Source: Undaria pinnatifida (lineage: Eukaryota; Sar; Phaeophyceae; Laminariales; Alariaceae). Taken from it: DNA of 64,000 nt. Where the stretch lies: assembly GCA_012845835.1 (NCBI GenBank), contig JABAKD010000013.1, positions 9,613,128 to 9,677,127 of the forward strand. The letters are read 5' to 3'. The number at the start of each line of letters is the position of its first letter. Position 1 is the stretch's first letter. A program made the position numbers and the translations under genes. The notes beneath the pieces were generated by a model. The model was not told the origin of the DNA, did not search any database, and worked only from the letters and a program-made list of their open reading frames with translations. Below are positions 36,701 through 48,700 of the stretch, piece by piece.

Positions 36701-39700
36701 GCAGGACAGACGGATGAACGGAGGATAACACTATTAATGATACGATAAACATTACATAGGGAATGGGTGGACGGGCGGACACCATCAAGACAACAACAAA
36801 AAAACATAAACCGAGAAAGAAGACAGGGTGGAGAATAACGAGAAAACGACAACACGAAAAGTCGTCCAGTTGACGCTCGTATACGTATATATACTTGAAA
36901 AATGAAAAAATACACTTGAGCTGTGTGTGATGATGATGATGAGATCGAACAAAAAGGATTTCGATCAAAACTCAGCTTTGCAAGCTGCGTGCGATATTTC
37001 GATCGCGCGCGCGTGTTACGGTGGAGGATACAGGTCGGTGACTCCTCTGCTGATGCCAGGATACATACTGCAGCAGCAGCTACTGCTGCAGGAGGCATAG
37101 AAACGGAAACTGGTTGTGCTGGATGTAGATGGGTGGATATATAGTCTAAGTTTAACGTGCAGAACACACACACTACTACTGCTGTAGCACTACGGAGAGT
37201 CGCCGGTCACCCACCAATATCCTACATAAACAAACTCGTAACATGCACGATCGAAGTATCGCTCGCACAAAAGCTTGCAACTATGCGAGGTTCGACGAAA
37301 TCCTCGATCTCACAGCTCAAGTAAGTGTGTTTCTAATGTTTTATAAAAGAGAGAAAGCGATAAAAACGATAAAAACGATAAAAACGGGACACACCAAGCT
37401 GGTGACGAACGATGCAATACTCAACACAGATTTATGCAGCAGTATAACACAGCAGCAGTGAAAACAGTACCAGCTCTTTGACAGCAACCGAGATATTGGT
37501 TTCAGGCTACATTTCTTATAGATTTATTATTGAAGAAAGGGTGTGTCCCACATCGAATTGAGTACAACAGCTGTTCAATTCCTTCATTTCCACTCAATTA
37601 TTAGGCTAAGTCTCTTGAGGGGCTCTCTCCTACATATGATCAGAGTATCACACACAGCTTGCGAAGATAAGTTTCGATGAAATCTTCGATCTCACAGCTG
37701 GAGTGTAATATTATATACCCGGAGTATATAATAGTGACGCGCCAGCTAGCGCTGGGATGCGAAAGCAACTGAGTTAAATCGACACACGACGCGTATGGGA
37801 ATACGTGGAAGTGTGGCGAGCTTGAGCTTTATTTCCTCATCTGCCGGAGGATACAAAAAATAAAATAATAAAAATAATGATACCAGGTGTGGGCCGCTAG
37901 TTGTTACGGAGCGCTCTCCGTAGATTATGGAGCGCCCTCCGTAGATGGATAGTCTACTCGGTTTCCCATCAGAGGGTCTAATTATACGGAGTACCTTGGT
38001 AGGGTGTATGAGCCACTTTCACAAAGTCGTCGCCGGCATATCCAGGTGTTATTTGGGCTGTTTTCGCCGATTTTGCCTCAGATTTGGCGGTTGCCCATGG
38101 CCATCGGCGCGTAGAATCACGGTGGGCCCCGCGGGCAGCTGACCATACCCAGGGTCAGTTTGGAGGCCTCAGCTTTGGGAGGGAACAGGGCCCAAAGGGC
38201 CAAACGCTCGAGTCGCAAAGCGTCTTTTTATTTTTGCTAAAAATTTCCAGCCTTCCGTGTGGTCCTCGGCCAATAAGAGCTACCAGGTACGTACAGCCCC
38301 TTTACAACCGGAAACCCGTTTTGGGGGACAAAACACTTGGAATTAGTATAGAAAGGAGTTTTGGGGCTCTAAACGGGTTAACAAAACGCCGGCGACCACT
38401 TGGTAAAACATGCTATTAATAATAAACCTGTTGGGTTAAGCACGGCTGCGCAGGGAAGGGGACGGGACGGAGGCATGTGGCTTGTGGCAATCAATCTTAT
38501 CACAAGGAGCCTTATCGTCCATGCCCTATCCCCTCCCCCTGTTAGCTTCCACGAGTTTTTTTAGGACACAGGAACCAGCAGCAACGTCGTGGACCAAAAA
38601 AAGCAGGTAGTGTGCGTGTCGACAGAAACTTGCACAGCGGCATGAGAATAGCTGTGGTCAACTCGTGTGTTTTGGTGTACGGCTAACGCTTTAGGCAACT
38701 CCCGAGGGGTTCTTATTCTTTGGCGTCGTCAAATGTAGACATCTGCATTCGCTCGTGACAACTTTTTCCTTTCTTTTTTCGTCCTGGTGCTGTGTCTGTC
38801 CGTGGTCTGTGTACTCTGTCTCGTGTCCTGCCTATCTGGCTGCCACTTACTGGTACATCAGGCATCCGGTTCACTCACTGTTGCCGGCCGCTCTGGTACA
38901 TGTGACATACCATACATAAGGCTGTACCCATACGACTTCCTAGTTGATCCTGTACTGCTACAGCAGTAGCAGAAGCGCTAGCAGTACAAGTCCGTAGCCT
39001 TAGCAGTCATGACATACAAGAAGCTGTGTCAGTGCATACTGTAGTTGACCCTGTACTGCGCTGCAGCAACAGTAGCCCTAGCAGGAGACGTAGTAGGTCT
39101 AGCAGTACCAGCAGCAGTAAGCAGTACGAGTCGCCAGTAGCAGAGCTAGGAAGGATCGAGGTTCCCCCCTCTCCTTCCCTTCTTTCCCTTGCCATCCCGC
39201 CCGCCCTTCCTCGTTTCCTCTCCATTCTCCGTTCCTCCCTTTCCGGTCCTTCCGCTTCCCTTTCCTCCCCTTCCTTTTTTTTTACCGCTGCCGGTATTGC
39301 TTTCGCAAGGAATTTCGATATATTGACCAACGACACTACCTACTACGGACAGCGACCGCTATTGCCTGTTGAAAAACATAAGCACAAAAGCATGCTAACA
39401 CAAAAATGAGCTCAAGGTCCGGCAATAACATCACTAAAAACGATAAATTCCCGGCATGTTCGTACTCTCATCCGTACTACTAGTAAGTATTAACAGTATA
39501 ATAAGCTTCGTAACCATAAGGTCCGGCAATGGTGTAACTAAGAATTATAAATACCGCCCCGGCACCCGGCACCCGGCAGCATGTTCGTACTTATCTGTAC
39601 TACAGCAGCAGTAAGTATTACTGATTCATAGTATCATAAGCTAAGCGACCATGTTAAACGTAGAATCGTACGAAAAATATACAATCTTAGCGCAATCGTA

Positions 39701-42700
39701 TTATTTATAATGAGTACGGACTCTTACTGTCTGTGGTAGTTCAGCACACATGGGCAAACTAAAAAAAGCTCAAATTTTTACCAGGAGCAGAGAGAGACAA
39801 GAGGAAGAGGAACTAACGACAAAAGAAACGCAACTACAGCAACAAGAGAAAATTACCGAAAAATGCACGTTCACTGCATAAACTAGAAACAGGCCATAAA
39901 TCTCGCTTCGCTCTGAAAAGCAGGCAGAACATTACGCGATGTTCCTTTCCTTCCCTTTCCTTTCCTTCCCTTCCCTTCCCTTGCCTTCCCTTGCGTTCCC
40001 TTGCGTTCCCTTCCCTTGCGTTCCCTTCCCTTGCGTTCCCTTCCCTTGCGTTCCCTTCCCTTGCGTTCCCTTCCCTTGCGTTCCCTTCCCTTGCGTTCCC
40101 TTCCCTTGCGTTCCCTTCCCTTGCGTTCCCTTCCCTTGCGTTCCCTTCCCTTGCGTTCCCTTCCCTCCCCTCCCCTCCCCTCCCCTCCCCTGCCCTGCCC
40201 TGCCCTTCCCTTCCCTTCCCTTCCCTTCCCTTCCCTTCCCTTCCCTTCCCTTCCCTTCCCTTCCCTTCCCTTCCCTTCCCTTCCCTTCCCTTCCCTTCCC
40301 TTCCCTTCCCTTCCCTTCCCTTCCCTTCCCTTCCCTTCCCTTCCCTCCCCTCCCCTTCCCTCCCCTTCCCTTCCCTTCCCTTCCCACCCCATCCCACGGG
40401 AGAGGGGGGAGGAGTGGAGGGGTGTCGGGGACGTAACGGGGGGGGGGGGGGGGGGCGAGGGATGGATTGGACAGGAGGGGCAGGAAGGGGAACACGCGGG
40501 AGCAAATGAAATCGGTCATCCCTTCCATGAACTCTTTGGGGCCCCGGGATAGCAAACACAAAAAATGTGCGAGTGTGGCCTTACCAAGCATCTAACGCAC
40601 AATCTTCACGAGGGTGCGATACACGTGCACACACCCGCAACAGGCGCGATCGACGTAGCACACGCAGCTTGCAGAGATGATTTTGTGACCAAAATCGTTG
40701 TTGGTTGAATCTTACGGCAAAAAATGCATTATTTTCATTATATTAATAAAATATAGATGTACCACGCAGCTCTTAAAGATGAGTTTCAAGCCTTCAATCG
40801 GTCGTACTCACAGCTGACGTTTTTCAATTGTTTATAGAATGTGACACACAAAACACCACACCCATACATATTCCTCGAACTAATTTCAAAGTTGACTTTT
40901 CTCGACCATGGGCACAGCATAAACGCCGAGTGACGGTACGAACCAGCCCATGGAATCATCTAAACATCTCGACGAGGCTTGGAGGTCTTCCCCAAGCTAA
41001 TATTTTCTTTTGCGTGCGCCCCCCTTGTAAGGGAGAAAAACGTCTCCGGAAAACCATCTCAGGGGACTTGTTTATCTCGCGTGGTCGGTATACGGCAAGA
41101 TTCGCTATTAATAGGTATAAGTACGAGCGCGCAGTGGAGTTTATTTGCAAAAATAAAAAAAGGAACCGAACTGGTGAAAGCGCCTAGCAGCGTGGATACA
41201 TAGGAGCAGTTCGATGCGAGTCGATGAGGGAAGAAATAGCTGGAGTATTCTCGCGAAAAAAAAAGGTGCGTACCGTAGTGGGAGGGGAAAGGGTAGCCTG
41301 CTCAGTGACCCCAGATCCAAGTTACCGTCTAGAGAGGGAGAAGAAGAAAAAAAAGTGCGAAGATAACGGAAGGGACGAGCAAAAACATGACAAAAAAAAA
41401 GTACGAGAAGGAACATGTCGGTCGTGTGTCGTATACACGTTGTGCGACTCCGTGCGTTGTACTGCTGCTGTAGTTCGGACGCGAAAAACAAAACAAAAAG
41501 CAGCATCCCTCAACCCAAAGCAGTGAGTTGATGATCTATGGTGTTTGTTTCATACATTTTTTCGATGAAAAAAGCTGGAAGGGCTTTTTACGGGTCAATC
41601 ATGCATGGCCCGACCCGTTGGTCGAGTGACGACGTTTCCAAATCTCACGGGTCGACTCGGGACACCCTGACCCGATGCGATCCCACAGCAAGTGGTCTGA
41701 CTCGTGAAAAGTTGTGCTTTTCTTCGCTCTCAAAGACCCACAAGTAGCTACCCAAAAGGATTAACTTTATTAGTCGCGACCACGACTCGAGGGCTACTCG
41801 CATGCGCGGAGTGCGTCGCATTAGGAGCCCACACGCTTTGTCAACGCGCAGAGAAAAAAAAAAAAACAGCAGAACAGCAGTGACCGGTGGATCACGCAGC
41901 TTGCAAAGATGAGTATCGACCCCAAAAGTTATCGGATTCACAGGTAGCTGATGTGTGTACTTCAAATAGTTTTATAAAAACATGTACGAGTACGAGAAAT
42001 GTAAAAAGTGATCGATGCTGCAATCGTCCTTTTGTATCGTAATTTCTTCCCTCCGATCTTCCAAACGGGTTACAATAGTCGCAACCACGACCACTCAGCT
42101 ACGTACCAGCAGCCGCGAACCGCGAGGCACCATGCATGCGCATATCGACACTCCGCCGAGCCCAAAGCTTTGTCGACACCCAGAAAAATGCAAAAAAAAG
42201 AGAGCAGAAAAACGCGAAAAAATGTAGTGATTGATGCTGTAATCGTCACTATTTTATCGTCATGTATTCCATCTAAAACCTCCATAGGGATTAATGTTAC
42301 TAGTCACGACCACGACCCAAGGGCCGCAAGCGCGGGAGAAAGTCATTAACCTACGTACCAGGTATGACACGAGCAACGAGCGACGAGGCACCATGTGCAC
42401 ATCAAAAACCCCGCTCAGCCCCAAAGCTTCTGTCAACGCGGCAGAAAAAATACAAAAACATACTCGCACCAGGAGAAAAAAAGCGAAACACAATGGAAAT
42501 ATGTATCCGTTCGTGATGACCTACGAATCCGGACGAAAATGTAGGGACCGATAGGATACTACAACATAACACCAAAAGGTCCTAAAGTTTCTGTCCAAAG
42601 CACCTCTTGTATACCACGGAAATATAAGGACCGATAGGATAGTGGCATGAATACCAAACGGTCATTACATTCCCGTCCAAATCGGTATGCATGTACATGT

Positions 42701-45700
42701 GGTAATTCCGCGTACTTGTACTTGTATAACACGGAAGAAAGACAACACCCCCCCTTTCAGACGATTTTGCGATTTTCTTAGCTGACTTTTCAGCGACGGG
42801 GGAGAGCGCAGAATAAAGGAAAAACGCCGATCCATGCATCTATGGCAAGATTTTGAAGAACAACCATTTTCATCATTGTGCGCATCTTCTTATCTTCACA
42901 TTAAACTGACATTTGCACCCATCTACAATTCTTTATTATGTTTCTTTTCCGAGCTTTGGCTCTCCTTTCCGGTTGGGTTGTTTCTTCGATTTCCCCTTCA
43001 TTTTGTTTGTTTCATTTTTTGTTTTATTTTTATCTTTGTTTTTATTTGTTTTCTTATTTTGTTTTTGTTTTTTGTTTTTGTTTTTGTTTTTGGTTATTTC
43101 GTATTTCTCTCTTCCAATGTATTTCTGTTGCTGACGTATGTATGTTGTGCCTGTCGTACCCAGTACTAGGGCATGACATTGCGTTGTCGAATGCATTACG
43201 ATGCATTATCTCTGTGTCGTGGCTTGTGACCACAGAGCTGATCTTTCTAGGGTGAAGAATCAGTACGGACACTGGGTGTGCTGGATGTCGACGAGTAGAA
43301 GAACGGTGAAGAACACACACACACACAGAAAAACGATTTTCATCATTGTGCGCATCTTCTTATCTTCACATTAAACTGACATTTGCACCCATCTACATCT
43401 TCCTTCTTCTACTTGTTTCTTTTTTCCGGGGTATTTTTTCCCTTTCTTTCCCCCTTGCATGTCCATTTTGGCTAATGCTCGGGGTATGTTTCTATCTCCC
43501 GTGCTTTGGCTCCCCTTTTTATTTATTTATTTATTTTGTCTTGGTTTCTTTCGTTGTTTCTCTCTTTTACAAGGTATTTTGGTTTAATGAGAAGAACACA
43601 AAGGGGGGTGGGGGGGAAACAGGAGGAGTAGAAGGAAAGCCGTCCAAGGGAATGGGGGCAGGGGGGGCAGCAGGAGGAATAGAAGGGAGACCGCGGTGGA
43701 CGAAGGCCGGAAGGAGATGGCAGACAGGGTAGCAAGGTATCAGGCCGACTAGTAGGTACATAGCACTTTTCGTCTTTCTCTGGGGTATTTTTTTCCCCTT
43801 TGTTCCCTCCTTGCGTGTCCAGGTTTTTGGCTCGTGTTCGGATTATCTTATTTTGGTTTTACTTTACTTTATTTTATTTCATTTTATTATGTTTCTTTTC
43901 CGAGCTTTGGCTCTCCTTTGCGGTTGGGTTGTTTCTTTGATTTCCCCTTCATTTTGTTTGTTTCATTTTTTGTTTTATTTTTATCTTTGTTTTTATTTGT
44001 TTTCTTATTTTGTTTTTTGTTTTTTGTTTTTGTTTTTGTTTTTGTTTTTGTTTATTTCGTATTTCTCTCTTCCAATGTATTTCTGTTGCTGACGTATGTA
44101 TGTTGTGCCTGTCGTACCCAGTACTAGGGCATGACATTGCGTTGTCGAATGCATTACGATGCATTATCTCTGTGTCGTGGCTTGTGACCACAGAGCTGAT
44201 CTTTCTAGGGTGAAGAATCAGTACGGACACTGGGTGTGCTGGATGTCGACGAGTAGAAGAACGGTTTAATGTGAAGAACACACACACACACACACACACA
44301 CATACATCCATCACAACCAGTACCCGTGCCGATGCCTCCTGTTAATAGAGAGACGAGCTCTGCTGTGGTCACAAACTACGAGACAAAGGCACACACTGCA
44401 AATACAGAAAGGCGATTTGGCCGTGCAATGCCAACAGCAATGAGCATGCGAGAAAAAACAAAAATTGCAAGCTGCCAGCAGCACACCAGGCTTTTTTCAG
44501 TAAAAGAAAAAAGAAAAAAAAGGAGCGATTGAACAGGACGGCACCACCATGCGAGCTCTCCTAGTTTCGGAGAAAATCGGCTCTCCAATGTGAGCTCTAT
44601 AGGGGCGAGGTGTGTTATTTTATTTTGCGTGTTTCTCCACGACATACTCGTATCATACAACACTCGCACTCGTACTGCCGCCCAACGGCTATATGCTGCC
44701 GTCGGTTTACCACCGCTGCTGCTGTGGGCTGCTGGGTGGGGTGGAGGGGGTGGGGGGGGAGGGGAAAGGGTCGCTCGCAAACAGCAAATGTAAACAGCAA
44801 CGTAAACAGCACCACAAACAGCATCTCGAACAGCGTCCGAAAACAGCACTCCAAAATATAATTCTTCGCTAAGTCGTAAACCCTGTACTCGTATGAAGCA
44901 CGCGCGATCGAAGTATCACACGCAGCGTGCAAAGATCAGTTTCGACCAAATTCTCGAGCTCACAGCTGACGCTGCTGAGGCTTGGGGCCTTAGGTATCTG
45001 TATAGGGAGTTTTCGTAGAAATACTCTCGGCATCTCGGGTGGACGTGGCCGCGGCCGGGGCTGTTTCAGCGAAAATATTCAGGTGAATTATATATTTTGT
45101 AAAAGCAGATTTCGCCCCAATAATGGCTCAATCTCGCGTCCCGACCTCCCAGATGCAAATGTTGCTCTGATGTGGGGTGGCGCCTTGTTTTGTGCTTGTT
45201 TTCGTTTTTTATTGTTTTTATCCATTATGCGGGAGATTATGAAAAGTGCCGGCAGGGTACGTATGACACCTGCTGGGATGAGTTAGATGTCTGCAAAAAT
45301 GATGTGGGCGTGTTCTGTTGTTGTCTTACCTCCCCGACGGCGCCGGTGGGGCGGCAGGAGCAAACAACTCGGGGCACACCCCACAACAGAGCAACATTTG
45401 CATCTGGGAGGTCGGGACGCGAGATTAAGCCATTATTGGGGCAAAATCTACTTTTACACGAGGGTAAAAACAAACAACAAAAAACCAAAACAAGCACAAA
45501 ACAAGGCGCCAGAGGTATTGTACTCGTGTACATGGATGAGCACCTCTGCATTATAAAAGTCTGCGAAATTCTGTGGGCGTGCTATAGGCTGGTATCTTAC
45601 ATCCGCCATGGCGACGTGGGTAAGGGCAGGAGAAACATAATCGCATTTTCATGGGAGGTCGAGATTCGAAATGGAGCCATTTTCGGGCGAGACCTACTTT

Positions 45701-48700
45701 CGCCGAAAAAGGGGCAACAAAAAACGTACGTATGTACATTCATACGAAAAACGAAAAAAAACATGCCTATGAAATAATACGAAAACGAACACAAACACAA
45801 GGCAAGGCATCGTCTTGACCTGTACATTACAGGATGAGCGCAAAATGACGTCGGCGTGTTACGATATGTATGTTACGTTACCGCCCTGACGACGTCGGTG
45901 GTGCGGCAGGAGCAAACAACTCACGGCACACCATACAACAGAATGGCGTATTCATGGATTGTCGAAATTCGGCTCGAGACTTTTTTCTGGAAAACAGCAA
46001 AATGGGCGATAAGGAGGCTTCGCACGACCCCGTGTTTTCTTATTTTCGTCGTATTTAGCAGCAGATTTAGAGGTTTCCTGCTCCTGTGAGAGGGACAAAA
46101 ATAGCAAAACATGCCCTCCCAGGCGGGTGACCCAGTACTGGTACGTGGTACTGCTGTCCAGCAGTGGCGGTTGTACCCATCCACCCACGCACCCCCATTC
46201 ATCCACGCACCCTACCCACTTAAACGCACCCGCTTTTTATTTTTTGTTTCATGACAACGTCTCTGTTGCCGTTCTAAGCATCGTTGTAAGCCTTCAACCT
46301 TGAATTGTGCTTTTTTCGGTTGTTTTTGTTTTGTTTTTCCCGTTTTTTGCTTTTTTGAGCGGAAAATGATGTTTTAGTCTATACTCATTGGCAGTTCCGC
46401 GTTTTTCAGGTAGAATCTCAAATATCGGATTCCGACACTCGAATTTTGAGGCAAAACCCAAAACTAACGAAAGATAAAAGGATCGCCGGCTCGCCGGGAA
46501 AAAAAGAACCCAAGGGTTCAAAAAAAAACACCCGAAAAAATAATATACCACTATGGACGCAAGTATAAGTACCGTTCGGATGGTAAAAATACTACCATAC
46601 GATTCTTACATTTACACTCAAAATGGAACGGTCGATGAGCAGCATGACAAGGCGGAGGCAACACTAACCGCGGCAAAAGCAGGAGCAGCAGCAGCACTGC
46701 TGCTGTGACAAAAGCAAAACATTACACGCACAACACCTCATTATGACTGTACTTGGCAATTTTGACATCTTCAGTGTGCGATTCATGGAAGACATTGAAA
46801 TGACCACCAGGGTAGAAAAGCATCGTGTCTGGCGTTCTTTGGTCTTGGGTTCCAGGAGGGCTGCTCGTACGATTTTCACGTACAATTAATTAGTACTGGC
46901 ATTCAGTACAGCAGTGTTGGTGTACTGCCGTAGTACTCCTCTTGCTGCTGTGGCGGCCTCTCTCGCGCCAAAAACTTGTCAGAATGAACATTTTTAGTTG
47001 AGCAAAAAAACGTACTTGGAATAGCTAAAACAAGAAAAGAAAAGAGGGCAGCAGCAGAGCACCTCCCGAATAACCAACACTGCGAGCCGTACTGCTGCTG
47101 TGATGGCATGATGGCATCCAACGTGACCAAACTTCGCCAGAATGACTATTTATCGGCAAACAGCAGAAGCAGCAAGCAAACACATCACCACCACCGTCAA
47201 AACAGCAAAAGAGGCCGAAATGCACCCCAGCAGCAGCAGCAGCAGCTGTCCCAAATATACAATCTCAAAATTCTGCGAATAGCAATTCTCGTTCATTTGA
47301 TACCCCGTGGTGAAAAGTGAAAAGGGCTGCCTAGGGCCGACAGCCCAGGATGACCCTCTTCTGCATGTTACGATATCACGGCTACAATTGTTGCTGCTGT
47401 ACAGGTAGCCTCGACCTCTACGATCTAGCTACCTGGTACCTTGTGACTCGTGACTCTCTACGCTGCTGGCGATTTATTTTTGCCTTTTTTTTTGCCCCTC
47501 GACAGCCTCTAGCCCGACCAAGCGGGCATGCAGAGAAAATTGTCTACAGGCAGTAAACCTTCCCCGATGAGTTCTGCTATTTTTACTAATTTCGTTCATT
47601 TTCGTTTAGTTTCGATTGGTTTGGCTGGGTCCGCGTGCCGCGCATATTTATATTTCGGAAGAGGAGTGTGCTGCCTCAACCTCCCCTCGGCCCTCGGCCC
47701 CGTCCCCTAAGGCTGCTGCATTAGGTGTGAGAAAAGGAGGCAACCCAGAGGCTGCATGCATGCACTGCTTGTGCTGCTGCACCAAAGGCTCAAGGTCCGT
47801 GAGGGGTCGAGGCGGGGGGGGCAAGCAAGCCGAGGCACGCCAGTTGCGCAAAGCGAAAGAGCGACGTTCTAATTTTATTGTCGATATATATTTTTAACCA
47901 AACTAAACATTTCCTTGAAAAAAAAAGTGGCAGGCAATCGATCGAGAGCGTTAATTGGTCTATTTTAGAGAGGTCAATCAAACACATTATCTGTCTCTCT
48001 GATGTTTGGTTCAGCAGCAGCAAAAACATATGATGCCAGCAAAATATGGTACCGGTATCATATCGGCTTCCTGTTCTTAACCATTTTCCGAAATCCTACC
48101 TGTGTAACACAGTCAGTTTTGACGTATTATGAATTTTTTGGTAGGATTCGTACAAAATTGTCGTGGGGGGAATTTTTACGAAAACGACCAAGCAGATCTT
48201 CTTTTCAACATTGAAAATGGAAAAAAATGAAAAAAAAATCCATCGTCACCTCGAGTACGAAAAGCGTACTCGTACTGGTATCTCGTATCATTCACCTAAA
48301 CCAATACGTCGTACAACCCGTACACTCCCTCCGTGTACGTATCATACGACCAAGGATGGTGGCAGCTCTAACCCTTGGCACAAATTATGTACCCGGTACT
48401 GCTAGTATTAGTTAGGATGGGTACGTACCGAATACAGGAAAAAAAAAAAAATGACCACTCTCACCCTTGCAGGCCACCATGAGTATCCGGAGAGCTTCGC
48501 CCAAATGACGGGCGCCAGCTGGATCTCGGTGAGGGTGAGCGGAGGCCCATCGTCCACCGGCCTCTGCCCAACCTTTGTCGGCCTGTCGCTACCGGCTGCT
48601 CCATGCCATACCATCCCGAGAGCCATCCCATATCGCATCCCCCAAATCCCCCGAAACCACAACCCCCCCGACCAGCCACAGAAGTAAACAACGACCAATT

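Larger units (their letters stand above)
30757..48464. other. Intron 2: 17.7-kb repeat-filled intron splitting the PWWP domain
   Basis: No host exon is recognised in 17.7 kb. It holds mini-elements, stem-loop repeats, a GTGCCGGTTG element, a purine-rich 630-bp dispersed element, duplicated blocks at 42.9-44.3 kb, interlocked inverted repeats at 45.1-45.5 kb and a CCCTT satellite at 39.94-40.39 kb. ORFs across the satellite are artefacts of the repeat. Confidence 0.65.

Noticed and set aside
39834-40591. Long overlapping ORFs on both strands coding for Arg/Gly/Glu/Lys or Pro/Phe/Ser repeats
   Set aside because: Pure product of the CCCTT and CCCTTGCGTT satellite, which has no stop codons in any frame; no splice or start context.
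42860-44130. Phe/Leu-rich membrane-protein-like ORFs
   Set aside because: Come from TTTGTTTTT tracts duplicated in both copies; no conserved motif.
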